Shown: positions 44,805-53,837 of the stretch, in pieces
How positions within the stretch are numbered: the first letter of the stretch is position 1
Layout of the letters: the number at the start of each line of letters is the position of its first letter
From: Xenorhabdus griffiniae
Lineage (GTDB): Bacteria; Pseudomonadota; Gammaproteobacteria; Enterobacterales; Enterobacteriaceae
NCBI RefSeq assembly: GCF_037265215.1
Contig: NZ_CP147737.1
Location: forward strand, 2,450,001 to 2,514,000
DNA: 64,000 nucleotides
Reading direction: 5' to 3'
Translations under genes and position numbers: made by a program
Notes under the pieces: model-generated
Told to the model about the DNA's origin: nothing
The model's database searches: none
Seen by the model: the letters and a program-made list of their open reading frames with translations, nothing else

Positions 44805-44895
44805 TAATAAAAAATAACATACTAATAAATCATGATTGAAAGGTAATATCTTTAGTGATTTTATTGCAAAGTAAAAAATACAATTTGCATTCACA

Positions 44896-44938
44896 TAATA
44901 AGCCACCATCTTGATGGCCAAGCTTTGGTAGCTTATTA
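44896..44938 (-). terminator. Stem-loop after the permease, probable terminator of the AT-rich cluster
   Basis: TAATAAGCCACCA (44896-44908) and TGGTAGCTTATTA (44926-44938) pair at 12 of 13 positions, 20 bp past the permease stop. An inner CCATC/GATGG hairpin is also possible. No strong T-run follows, so termination efficiency is uncertain. Confidence 0.5.
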
Positions 44939-44958
44939 GATGAACCCAAGGTTTCTTA

Positions 44959-46182
44959 TTAATTTAAATTATGTATTAAACAACTCCCTTCCCATATAGT
45001 AAATACTGACATATTGAATAATAGAAATTTTAAAATAAATCCAGATCTATTTTTTTGTAATATACAGATAATCCTAAATAGGAAAAATGTTGTTGGCAAA
45101 ATAAAAACAGATATAAAAATCAACTTATTATAAAATAAAGTTATAACAAGAGGAGCAGTTAGTGCAATTATTGTTATTGACAAAACATTTAAAATGACAG
45201 ATAAAATATTTTTTTCTGATATACAAAAAGACTTAAATAATCCAAACATCGGCATATGCAAAGAAATCATTGTATGTAAAAGTGCTGATGTTTGAAACAT
45301 GAGAATTACATGAAAAAACGCAACAAGTAAAATAATAACTGAGAAACTTAATCCAGTGGAGTTTAATAAAAAAATAATTAAAATTGGAACAATTAAAACA
45401 ATAAATAAATTTATCCTTTGATTTGTATTTTTCAGTCCAAACAAGTAATAAAACAATATCATTCCAATATTGAATTTAAATCCTTTATTTGGATTAACTA
45501 ATTTTAGAGGTTTTATGTTTTTTATTTTTTTAGGAAAAACAAATGGAGAATTTTTAACTTTATAAACAAATATATACACTACTATGAATGAAAGTATTTT
45601 TATGGTGAATGATGATGTAATGGACATTACAAAAGGAATAAATAATGAAAATAAAAAAACAATCAAAAAGGAGTATTTTGAATAGAGGAAAACCAATTGA
45701 AAAAATAAAAAATATATCATTAACAATAAAATTGTTGTTGATCTTTTAAAAAAAACAATATTACCTACATCACCTTCATGACCAAATAACATTGCAGCAA
45801 AAAACGGTATAAAAATGGGAATGTCAATAATGAATAGTAAAGATAAATTTAATGAATTTATAATGTTTTTACTAATTGGTAAAGTATCCAAAAAATTCTG
45901 ATAATTTCCTCCACTAATACCTTTTGTCTGAATGCTGCAAATGATAATGAATGAAATTGATAATAAAAACCATATAAATAGTACATGATAAAAATCATGA
46001 TCGTCAGTTAACACTAAAATAGGAGTGGCTAACAGGCGCATTTGTAATAAAAATGGCATTGCCATAGGAGAAATAATTAAAAGAAAAAATAGCGTGACAC
46101 TCATACGTTTTTTAAGTATTTCAGATGTGACATCCGAATAATATCGGAGACGAAAAAGTAAAAGTTTAATATAAATTCTCAT
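44959..46182 (-). CDS. Multi-span membrane protein, probable ABC permease
   Basis: 407 residues, very rich in Ile, Leu and Phe, with about 10 hydrophobic segments and a basic N-terminus (MRIYIKLLLFRLRYYSDVTSEILKKR). No family motif is recognisable by eye. The only ABC ATPase in the AT-rich cluster without a membrane partner is encoded at 51681-52289, so this is most economically its permease, exporting the cluster product. It has the same AT-rich codon use as the RiPP genes and not that of the adjacent PhzE/PhzD/SDR genes, from which it is separated by a 250-bp gap containing an IS1 remnant. Last gene before a stem-loop at 44896-44938. Confidence 0.6.
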   Translation of the reverse strand: MRIYIKLLLFRLRYYSDVTSEILKKRMSVTLFFLLIISPMAMPFLLQMRLLATPILVLTDDHDFYHVLFIWFLLSISFIIICSIQTKGISGGNYQNFLDTLPISKNIINSLNLSLLFIIDIPIFIPFFAAMLFGHEGDVGNIVFFKRSTTILLLMIYFLFFQLVFLYSKYSFLIVFLFSLFIPFVMSITSSFTIKILSFIVVYIFVYKVKNSPFVFPKKIKNIKPLKLVNPNKGFKFNIGMILFYYLFGLKNTNQRINLFIVLIVPILIIFLLNSTGLSFSVIILLVAFFHVILMFQTSALLHTMISLHMPMFGLFKSFCISEKNILSVILNVLSITIIALTAPLVITLFYNKLIFISVFILPTTFFLFRIICILQKNRSGFILKFLLFNMSVFTIWEGSCLIHNLN

Positions 46183-46269
46183 TTATTTATCCTATATTGG
46201 TGCGATTATTTTTCATACTAAAAATAATTAGATATGATGGTAAATTCCCTGCTTTTTATATATATAAGT

Positions 46270-46344
46270 ATGGCTAAAGTTGATGTGGTTTGTTGTTACT
46301 GTCACAAAGCAGAGGGAGTTAAAGGGCATGGAAAAAGCAGCAAT
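46270..46344 (+). pseudogene. IS1-family InsA fragment
   Basis: ATG at 46270 opens MAKVDVVCCYCHKAEGVKGH followed by GKSSNG, the zinc-finger N-terminus of IS1 InsA (CxxC then GKS motif). The similarity stops after about 25 codons and the remaining InsA, InsB and the IS ends are not seen. It lies on the opposite strand to the surrounding genes, between the PhzE gene and the permease. Confidence 0.75.
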
Positions 46345-46431
46345 GGACATCTGTCAAGATTTATTAAGGTACAACATTACATCAGAAAAAATCGTAAGAT
46401 GATTCTAAATTGCGTCAAATTTTTCTGCCGT

Positions 46432-48365
46432 TTATTTTTTTAATGAATTTTGTATAAGCCACTGATAGATAGGAAATGCATTTTGTGTTAAAAATGACTC
46501 GTTATGAAATTGAATTGAGGCGACATTATTTGACGATAATGCAATAATCTCATTAGAAACAAACCGTTCTAAATGGATAGTTTTGTTATACGTCGTGCTA
46601 TACCAAAAAGGCTCATCATGCATGGCAGAAAAGCTATTATAGAAAGCAACACAATGTTTTTTTCCTGAATCGATACCTGATATTGACTGCCCTGACGACT
46701 TTTGGACAAACGTATAATTGGGATGCCAAGCTCAGCGCAAATGAGTTGATGTCCCAGACACGTGCCAATTAGCGGATGTTGGGAACGCAATTGTTGCGCA
46801 ATAACTTGTCGAACAATCCGAATTCTTTCGAGTTCTAAGTTTGCAGGGTCACCCGGTCCCGGGCCGATGAACACAATGTTGTTACTGGTCTGTAGCAATT
46901 TGCACTGACTGTCATACCAGGGAACAATTATGATAGAGCAACCTGCTCTTCTTAACTGATAGCCGATCATTTCGGTGAAAGTATCTTCCATATCAATCAG
47001 GAAGATCTTGCTGTAAGGCAGGATCATCCTGTTTTGTTTCATATTTCCCAGCCAGAATGTGGATACTTTCTCATTGCGTTGTGCCAAAAGTTGGTTTGCT
47101 CTGCTATACAACTTTGCGGATATTTCCGTTTTTGGCGAGCCTGCTGATATTATCGCAACATCAAAGAAAGAATGCATCAATCCCTGCAATTTAGCGCGTG
47201 TTTCGCAGGCTTCATTATGTGGTACGGAGTCCCTGACGATGGTCGAACCAGCCATCAAGCGGAAATGCCCCTGTGAGCTGATATCCGCAGTACGGATCAC
47301 GATTGCAGAATCTAGATAACGTTTTTTGCCGTTATTACCAATAATAGCAATAACACCGCTATAATAGCCGCGACCTCGCTGTTCATGGCGTGCAATGACT
47401 TTACAGGCATTTTCAATTGGACTACCCGTGACTGCTGGAGCAAACAGCGATTGCTGGACAATTTCCTTCAGCCCCCTGTCAGACTCACCATTAATATAGT
47501 ATTCTGTATGGGCGATATGGGACATCATCTTGAGTTTTGGACCGGATACTTGGATATCTCGTTGACAAATTCTGCTCATCATTTTGAGTTCTTCATCAAC
47601 TACCATGAATAACTCGTCGCGCTCTTTTTTATTCTGTAAAAAATTACACAACGCACGCTCTAAATGCTGAGATTTAGGATATCTGAATGTACCACTGATG
47701 GGGTTCATCGAAACAGATGGTTGGTTAACCTTAATATGTTGTTCGGGTGTACTGCCAATAAAATAGCGGTTACCAGTATAGAATATCCATGTCCAGTAAG
47801 CTCCGTATTCTGACTGTACCAATCGTTTAAATAAACTCAGTGCGTGTCTGATACTAAAACCATCAAGATCAGCTTCTAGACTGCGTGAAATAACGAAATT
47901 ACTGCCTTCCCCTGCGCTGATTTCTTGATTTATTACGGTGTCAACAATTTCACCGTACGCTTGATCATCGAGATCGAAACAAATATTCTGCGGCTGAATA
48001 TCGTAACTGACGATAGCTGCCATAAACTGGTTAACAGGGTAATATGCCAGTTTATCAATGTGCATAACAATCACTTGTTCATAGTCGTCAATGCAGGCAT
48101 AGCTCTTTTCCTTTAATTGATTAAAAGGTAGCAACACCAACTGCGATATCTGATGGGTGTTAGCATCTATCGTCGAGGTATCAAGGGGAAAATCAGAGAA
48201 GGAAGGAAATTGCTCAATATTGCCCTCAAGGAATAACACCGAATCAGCCATATCAACTTGAGGACGATAAATACAAGCAAAGGGCCGATCGAGATTAGCG
48301 ATATAAGCCGGGAGTTCAGCGATACTACAGGCGGCTTGTGCTGTTTTATTGGTAGATAACATCAT
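46432..48365 (-). CDS. phzE: ADIC synthase PhzE-like, with a frame change near the 3' end
   Basis: Converts chorismate and glutamine to 2-amino-2-desoxyisochorismate (ADIC). The N-terminal chorismate-binding domain has MNPISGTFRYP, ELFMVVDEELKMMSRIC, AHTEYYINGE, FAPAVTGSPIENACKVIARHE and RGYYSGVIAIIG, which follow PhzE closely. The C-terminal glutamine amidotransferase domain has GPGPGDP and the nucleophile motif GTCLGHQ. The first frame ends at 46569 with residues that do not belong to the family (after QYQVSIQEK). From the A-run at 46657-46663 the -1 frame continues with KHCVAFYNSFSAMHDEP and ends with SIQFHNES, the expected His-x-Glu, stopping at 46432. The joined protein would be about 644 residues, the usual PhzE length. 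Either a 1-base loss, a sequencing error, or -1 slippage at A AAA AAC (46656-46662). Confidence 0.88.
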
Positions 48366-48386
48366 TATTTCCTTTAATACAGGATG

Positions 48387-49016
48387 TTATTTCAAAATGT
48401 TGATGAGCTGTTGAGTGGATAACACTACGGAACACGTTTCTGCTGCCAGCTCTAGCGCCAAGCGATGTTTTTCAGCAGAAAAATCAGCAACAGCATCGGC
48501 TATGAAAAAAGTTTCGATATCATTCGAGTAAGCTTCTTGTGCTGTGCACAAGCAGCCGATGTGAGCATAAACACCGCATATGACGAGCTGATCACGTTTC
48601 AGGCTGTGCAACGTAGACAACAGTGAGGAATTGAAAAACGCGCTGTAACGCCACTTGGTTAAAACATGTTCACCTTCTTGGGGGGCTAGTTGTGAGATAA
48701 TCTGTTTGTGTTCGTGGCTGGCCCGCATACCCGGTCCCCATAGACTTTGCAGCAATCCTCGCTGCTGGGGAGTCATATCTCCCGGCTGAGCAGAATAAAA
48801 CACGGGGATTTGCAGATGCCGGGCAACTTTCAGCAAATGATGCACATTATCAATAACCTGTGCTACAGGTGACGTATTCTCCGTAAAAAAATTGAGAAAA
48901 TAATGCTGCATATCATGGATGAGCAATGCTATACGTGTGTAATCAGCCTGCCAGTTTGCAATAGATATCGGTAATAAGTGTTCTATCGGTAATGGATAGG
49001 GAGATATTTTTTTCAT
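48387..49016 (-). CDS. phzD: Isochorismatase-family hydrolase, PhzD-like
   Basis: Hydrolyses the enol-pyruvyl ether of ADIC to trans-2,3-dihydro-3-hydroxyanthranilate and pyruvate. 209 residues, very close to PhzD by motif: YPLPIEHLLP, the catalytic Asp in LLIHDMQHYFL, AQPGDMTPQQRGLLQSLWGP followed by GMRAS, LTKWRYSAFF with the catalytic Lys, GVYAHIGCLCTAQEAYSNDI with the catalytic Cys, and ADAVADFS. No aryl carrier domain is attached, unlike EntB. It sits 20 bp downstream of the SDR and 21 bp upstream of PhzE in the same operon. Confidence 0.92.
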   Translation of the reverse strand: MKKISPYPLPIEHLLPISIANWQADYTRIALLIHDMQHYFLNFFTENTSPVAQVIDNVHHLLKVARHLQIPVFYSAQPGDMTPQQRGLLQSLWGPGMRASHEHKQIISQLAPQEGEHVLTKWRYSAFFNSSLLSTLHSLKRDQLVICGVYAHIGCLCTAQEAYSNDIETFFIADAVADFSAEKHRLALELAAETCSVVLSTQQLINILK

Positions 49017-49035
49017 TCTGCTTTCCTTTTAAAAA

Positions 49036-49821
49036 TTAACAACTTCCTAGAGCCGCGCCGCCATCAACCAGTAATGTTGAAAGTGTGGTTTGGCCTGACT
49101 CTTCGCACAAGTAGAAACAGACTGCCGAGGCGATCTCATTCGCCGTTGCGATCTTGTTGAGCGGAATACCAATACGAAATTGTTGCAGATTGCCATTGAG
49201 TGTATTTTTCTGATCACATTCGTTCTGCCACATACTCCGCAGCATAGGTGTGTCGGTAGACCCAGGGGCAACAACATTACAGCGGATACCATAAGGTGCA
49301 ACTTCTAACCCCAGTGCATAAGTAAATGTTTGAGCTGCGGCTTTTGATGCGCAGTATGCCGCCATCATTGTTCGAGGTACACGCGCTGCGTTAGATGCGA
49401 TGGTCACAATACTGCCTTTTCGCTGTTTCATCATCATATTGGCCGCATAGCGACTAACGTTAAACACACCGGTCGCATTGACTGCAAAAGTTTTTTCCCA
49501 ATCCTGAAAGGATGTCTCGGTAACAAAAGAATGACATAATACGCCTGCGCTATTGACCAAATAACCCACTGCTCCCAACTGATGACTCAGTGTGGCAAAT
49601 ACTTTTTCAACACATTGATCATTAGCTACATCAACGGGAAAACCCATAATTGGCTGCGTATATTCGCCTTTTAGCTTGGCTACCAGAAATTCCAGCGCTT
49701 GTGACTTATTATCCAATAGCGCTAATGAAATGCCTTCTTTTGCCAGTGAACGGGCTATAGCCTCACCAATCCCCCCACAAGCACCAGTAATGACGGCAAT
49801 ATAATGTTTATCAAAGGTCAT
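49036..49821 (-). CDS. Short-chain dehydrogenase, EntA/DhbA-like, likely forms 3-hydroxyanthranilate
   Basis: 261-residue SDR with the TGxxxGIG cofactor motif (TGACGGIGEAIA), the NSAG motif (LVNSAGVL), and the YxxxK active site (AAYCASKAAA). The order and length resemble 2,3-dihydro-2,3-dihydroxybenzoate dehydrogenase (EntA). Next to PhzE and PhzD, its expected substrate is dihydro-3-hydroxyanthranilate, which it would aromatise to 3-hydroxyanthranilate; this is inference from context. None of the other phenazine genes (phzA/B/F/G) is nearby, so a phenazine is unlikely. Base composition is higher in GC than in the genes upstream and downstream. Confidence 0.85.
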   Translation of the reverse strand: MTFDKHYIAVITGACGGIGEAIARSLAKEGISLALLDNKSQALEFLVAKLKGEYTQPIMGFPVDVANDQCVEKVFATLSHQLGAVGYLVNSAGVLCHSFVTETSFQDWEKTFAVNATGVFNVSRYAANMMMKQRKGSIVTIASNAARVPRTMMAAYCASKAAAQTFTYALGLEVAPYGIRCNVVAPGSTDTPMLRSMWQNECDQKNTLNGNLQQFRIGIPLNKIATANEIASAVCFYLCEESGQTTLSTLLVDGGAALGSC

Positions 49822-49886
49822 TTTGTTGTAGCTCCTTACAGTAGTGTAATGAAATAAATAATATAATTGATTAATAACCTTATTTA

Positions 49887-50543
49887 TTAAGAAAATCCAA
49901 GATTCATAATAAATTTACTTATCTCGATATTACAGCATTCCCAGCTGTAACTTCGTTTAAATATGTGATTATCATTTTCTAATGTATACAATTTACGTTT
50001 AACACTTTCATCGGTGAAAGATTTTGAATGTTCCCAAGGGGTCACCTCATCTTCTTTTGAATGAATTATTAACATGTCTGTATCTATATTTAAAAACAAC
50101 TTATTTGTTATAATTTCATTCTCTATTAAAGATTTATTTAAAACATTATAGTCATAAACCGGATTAATAAGAATAGTTGGAATAGATGAATTAGTATTAT
50201 GCAAAAACTTCAGTATAGATAAACTACCTAAACTACCAGAGCAAAGTACAATTTTATTGAAGCCAACTTCATGTAATTCTTTAATCACACCATTAAGATA
50301 ATCATCTTCATTAATCTCCTTATTAACTCCAAAGTTATTTACATAGCCAAAAGAGCTAGGAGTATTGATTATAACACCTTGATAGATTTTTGATTTATCT
50401 TTGGTAAAGAGACGACAAATACATTCTTGAAACATATTTGGCTGCATACCACTCATTGCCAACTTATGGGTTCCGGGGTAATAAATAACAATGATTTTTT
50501 CTTTTTTGTAATTTAGATCTAAAACTTCCTTTTTTACAGATAA
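49887..50543 (-). CDS. Alpha/beta-hydrolase domain, continuation of the upstream propeller gene after an in-frame TGA
   Basis: In the same frame as the gene ending at 50544, about 218 codons remain open after the TGA, reading LSVKKEVLDLNYKKEKIIVI then YYPGTHKLAMSGMQPN. An oxyanion-type YYPGTH segment, a nucleophile elbow (CSGSLGS), an Asp in KEDEVTP and a His in ENDNHIF give a complete catalytic triad. No ATG, GTG or TTG lies between the TGA and the fold start; the first possible start, a TTG at 50462, would remove the first strand and oxyanion loop. The domain therefore seems designed to be the C-terminal half of one S9-like peptidase, which could act as a leader peptidase for the precursor at 58167-58292. 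Alternatives: a non-standard start, a nonsense mutation or recoding. Confidence 0.6.
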   Translation of the reverse strand, partial: LSVKKEVLDLNYKKEKIIVIYYPGTHKLAMSGMQPNMFQECICRLFTKDKSKIYQGVIINTPSSFGYVNNFGVNKEINEDDYLNGVIKELHEVGFNKIVLCSGSLGSLSILKFLHNTNSSIPTILINPVYDYNVLNKSLIENEIITNKLFLNIDTDMLIIHSKEDEVTPWEHSKSFTDESVKRKLYTLENDNHIFKRSYSWECCNIEISKFIMNLGFS

Positions 50544-51680
50544 TCAATCTAGTCTAGGTATAAATGGATATTTTGTTTTGTCTTGATATAATATTTTTAC
50601 ATCCATACTAGTACGATTGTACTTCAATATTGATAGTTTGTCTTCCAATACTCCATAAAAAACACAATCACCATTTTTTATAATAGACAATTGATATCCT
50701 ACATCTTCAAAAATCATTCTTGTGGTTAATTTATCACCATAGCAAGTTACTTCAAAAATTTTTCTGACTGGTTTATCTGTGGTATAATCAATTGCAATGT
50801 AATATATTGAAGAGTAACAACTAGATGAAACAAAGTTAATAACTACATGCTGTGGTAGAGATATAGGGGTTATACGTTTATTTACAGAGTTATAATGGCA
50901 TAAATAAACATTATAATTCCTCTCACAGACAAATAAAATATCGTTATTTTTCCATCTTGATAAATTAATATTTTTTACACTTAAATGAGATACTGCCTTA
51001 ACACTTACACTTCTAATTGAATTAAAGTCATGTTTATTTAAAACAATAAGATGATTATTAGCTTTACCTATTAAATCTTTTTGTTGTACATATACATATA
51101 TATATGATTCAGTAGGAACTATACTAAAATCGGTTCTAGAATTACACTTTATCCTCCCTATTTTATATCTGAAACTTTCTTCTCCATCATTCACAATTAA
51201 AGTGAAATTATTTTTATCATTCCTAGAGAGTATATAGTTTGTTTTTTCATTTAAAAAAAATGATTTAACATTATTTTTAAATACATAATATTCACTAAAA
51301 GAATTTGGCAGGGTTTTAAACAATGCTTCCCCAGATAATATCCACAATGTATTTTTGTAATCAAATTGCATTGACTTTATGTTTTTTAAATTAATTAGTC
51401 CATATATTTTGTTATTTTCGAAAGAAAAAACATTAACGTTATTACTTGAACTTAAAGCATAATTCATCTCTGAAAAAGAAATTATATTTTTATAAATAGT
51501 TTTTTCTAAATGCAAAAAAATAATTTCCTCTTCAACAATTTTATACCAATAGTGGCATGCATTATTACCATCACTAGCTATCCAAGACACAATTACATTT
51601 TCTTTATTATCATTCTGCAATGAGGTGATAAATGGTGTTTCAAAAATGCTTTGTTTTACAACAAATGAAAGACAATTCAT
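50544..51680 (-). CDS. Beta-propeller-like protein, N-terminal half of a probable S9-type peptidase
   Basis: 378 residues, mostly alternating short beta strands and loops with repeated aromatic/hydrophobic patterns (for example TLWILSGEALFK, DILFVCERNYNVYLCHYN), no signal peptide and no transmembrane segment. On its own it matches no motif I know, but it is followed in frame by an alpha/beta-hydrolase domain, giving the propeller-plus-hydrolase order of prolyl-oligopeptidase-like S9 enzymes at a normal combined length of about 597. It ends ...YPFIPRLD then TGA. It begins immediately after the ABC ATPase stop with no spacer, so the two are translationally linked. S9 assignment is inferred. Confidence 0.6.
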   Translation of the reverse strand: MNCLSFVVKQSIFETPFITSLQNDNKENVIVSWIASDGNNACHYWYKIVEEEIIFLHLEKTIYKNIISFSEMNYALSSSNNVNVFSFENNKIYGLINLKNIKSMQFDYKNTLWILSGEALFKTLPNSFSEYYVFKNNVKSFFLNEKTNYILSRNDKNNFTLIVNDGEESFRYKIGRIKCNSRTDFSIVPTESYIYVYVQQKDLIGKANNHLIVLNKHDFNSIRSVSVKAVSHLSVKNINLSRWKNNDILFVCERNYNVYLCHYNSVNKRITPISLPQHVVINFVSSSCYSSIYYIAIDYTTDKPVRKIFEVTCYGDKLTTRMIFEDVGYQLSIIKNGDCVFYGVLEDKLSILKYNRTSMDVKILYQDKTKYPFIPRLD

Positions 51681-52289
51681 TTAATTACCCTTAAATATAT
51701 TTATGTTAATAACATGAGGATTTAAATATTTTTTAACTTCAAAATCATGGCATGTCATTATAACTAATCCAGACAAGCTGAATTTTTTTATATTTTCGAT
51801 AAAATATAAAAATGAATCATTATCAAGTCCATTAGTTGGCTCATCAAAGATAAGTATTTTTACATTTGCTATCATGGCAGAAACTAACATGAACTTTTTT
51901 GCAGTTCCAAGAGACATATCACGAAAATGAGTATGCATATAATTATGCAAATTAAAACCATCGATTAAATTAAGTTGTTTTTCTATTTCTATCTTTCTTA
52001 TAGAACAAATAAGATCTAAAAATTCTTTCCCAGTAATGAATTCATATATACAAGGACTATCGGGAGCATAAGCTATAAGTTTTTTTCTACAACAGCCCTC
52101 CCCATTTAAAAATATATCTCCATAATCAGGTTTAATAGCACCAGCTATAATTCCTAGCAAAGTCGATTTACCCGAGCCATTTTCTCCTTCTAGACAATAA
52201 ATACCATCATTAGGAAAAGTAAAGCAAGCATTCTTAATTATAAATCTTCCTGAATATTTCTTACATACACTGGATAATTTAATCATCAT
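51681..52289 (-). CDS. ABC transporter ATP-binding protein
   Basis: 202-residue stand-alone ATPase with Walker A GENGSGKST, a signature-like MSLGTAKKFM, Walker B ILIFDEPTNGLD and the H-loop MTCHD. Small size and CcmA-like order fit an ABC-2-type exporter. It likely pairs with the membrane protein at 44959-46182, the only candidate permease in the cluster. It begins a second block of the operon after a 261-bp gap that holds no gene I can recognise, so an internal promoter upstream is possible. Confidence 0.85.
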   Translation of the reverse strand: MMIKLSSVCKKYSGRFIIKNACFTFPNDGIYCLEGENGSGKSTLLGIIAGAIKPDYGDIFLNGEGCCRKKLIAYAPDSPCIYEFITGKEFLDLICSIRKIEIEKQLNLIDGFNLHNYMHTHFRDMSLGTAKKFMLVSAMIANVKILIFDEPTNGLDNDSFLYFIENIKKFSLSGLVIMTCHDFEVKKYLNPHVININIFKGN

Positions 52290-52550
52290 GATACCTATTT
52301 TTATCTAATTTAAAGTATTAATATTGGTTTTTTATTTTTAAAGCCGGTTATCTTTTTAGTAAAAAAAATAATAAATCCTTACTTCACACAACAGATTAAA
52401 TTGTATAATCTCAATATGCCTATTTAATTTATTTTTAATTTAATAAAGCTACCGCCTTTGAGTTATTTTCATGTCAGTAACCCATTTATCTTATTAAACT
52501 TTTCATTAATTATCACCATAATATATATGGCTAAAAATCAGAACACTTCA
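52290..52550. other. AT-rich gap inside the cluster
   Basis: 261 bp between the ABC ATPase and the aminotransferase. No open frame with a ribosome binding site, no clear terminator hairpin. It may hold an internal promoter for the 52289-44959 half. Confidence 0.4.
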
Positions 52551-53744
52551 TTAATACTTTAATGCTGAAATCACTTTTTTTATCGCTCTGAAAATATCTA
52601 GTGTATCATCATGATCCCCTAATAAAGCTCGGTGATGTATCCAAACTCCTCTCTTTGAGATATATTCAGTAACTGGACAAAAGTCCATAAAATTTTGCTT
52701 ATTCCGTGTTGTACAAGGAGGTAGCCAATAATTATCAACATGGTAGATTGCTTTATAAGCACGGAATGCTGGAATTCCCTCAGCGAATAAGCAAGCTACA
52801 AAGTAATCACGAACAATATATGCAACCCTTTGATTAAGTGTAAACATAAACATATAATGAGGATGAGATGTTACGATTTTAGTGTCGTATTCTTGAAGAG
52901 TAACTTCTGGTAATATTTTTAACAGTTCCTTTAAACTTTCCGCGTTACGCTCTCGAATATGAGTTTGTTCTTTGAGTCTTTTTAGTTGAGTACGCAAAAC
53001 CGCAGCAGAGAACTCACTTAGTCTAGCATTTGTTGCGATTATAGTATGTTGATATTCTTTGTCTTTTGCATGACGTCCACAATTACTATAAAGGAAAACA
53101 AGATCACGTAATTCCTTAGTGGGGCACAAAACGACACCACCTTCCCCTGCTGTCATTAGCTTAAAATTATGGAAACTAAAACATGCCAGTGTTCCCCAAT
53201 CACCAATCTTTTTCCCTTTTTCTCCACAGGCACCATGCGCATGAGCAGCATCTTGAACAATAAAAATGCCATGTTTATTTGCTATTTTTATTATATTGTT
53301 CATATCACATAAATGACCAGCCATATGAACCGGTATGATTGCTTTTGTTCGGGGAGTTATATTTTTTTCAATTAGATTAGGATCTATGCAATAAGTACTC
53401 TTTAAAACATCTATAGCTATTGGTATTGCACCAACTCGTTGAACTGCCATACTAGTAGAAATAAATGTAAAAGCTGGAACTATAACCTCATCTCCAGGTT
53501 TTATACCAGAAGCTAATAATGCCAATTCTAATGCCACAGTTCCACTAGTGACAGTGACAGCATAACCATTATGGTATTGTCCGAATTCTTGTTCAAAAAA
53601 ATTATTTTCTTCCCCTTGATTTCTCCACCAATGCCCTTGGTGCAAGCTTCTCAATAATGCTTTCTCTTCGCTTTCATCATAATAAGGCCATTTAGGAAAA
53701 TTAGCGAGACGAATAGCACTACCACCATTGATTGCTAATTTCAT
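52551..53744 (-). CDS. DegT/DnrJ/EryC1-family PLP-dependent aminotransferase (AHBA-synthase-like)
   Basis: 397-residue fold-type I PLP enzyme. Visible features: VTSGTVALELALLASGIKPG, DEVIVPAFTF, the PLP-contacting VQDAAHAHGA, and the Schiff-base Lys195 in FSFHNFKLMTAGEGG. Start ATG at 53744 (MKLAINGGSAIRL) is preferred since AGGTGA lies just upstream; a GTG three codons earlier is less likely. Related enzymes aminate sugars, inososes or form 3-amino-5-hydroxybenzoate. There are no sugar or aminoshikimate genes in the window, so the substrate is unknown; it could act on a carbonyl produced on the peptide or on the aryl unit. It is 93 bp downstream of the MNIO gene. Confidence 0.85.
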   Translation of the reverse strand: MKLAINGGSAIRLANFPKWPYYDESEEKALLRSLHQGHWWRNQGEENNFFEQEFGQYHNGYAVTVTSGTVALELALLASGIKPGDEVIVPAFTFISTSMAVQRVGAIPIAIDVLKSTYCIDPNLIEKNITPRTKAIIPVHMAGHLCDMNNIIKIANKHGIFIVQDAAHAHGACGEKGKKIGDWGTLACFSFHNFKLMTAGEGGVVLCPTKELRDLVFLYSNCGRHAKDKEYQHTIIATNARLSEFSAAVLRTQLKRLKEQTHIRERNAESLKELLKILPEVTLQEYDTKIVTSHPHYMFMFTLNQRVAYIVRDYFVACLFAEGIPAFRAYKAIYHVDNYWLPPCTTRNKQNFMDFCPVTEYISKRGVWIHHRALLGDHDDTLDIFRAIKKVISALKY

Positions 53745-53837
53745 ATCAATCACCTATTTAATTTTAATAAATTATAAAACTATACATGTGAGATTTTATT
53801 TTTACGCCAATTCTAGATACAATATAAAAAATCACAC

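Noticed and set aside
46234..46443. 69-codon plus-strand open frame as a whole gene
   Set aside because: Only the central 25 codons resemble IS1 InsA; the rest is unrelated, so it is a remnant.
46432..49821. Phenazine biosynthesis locus
   Set aside because: PhzE and PhzD are present but phzA/B, phzF and phzG are not; the SDR and aryl ligase suggest a different fate.
48387..49821. 2,3-dihydroxybenzoate (enterobactin-type) pathway
   Set aside because: The chorismate enzyme is PhzE-like with an amidotransferase domain, not an EntC isochorismate synthase, and the isochorismatase is PhzD-like without a carrier domain.
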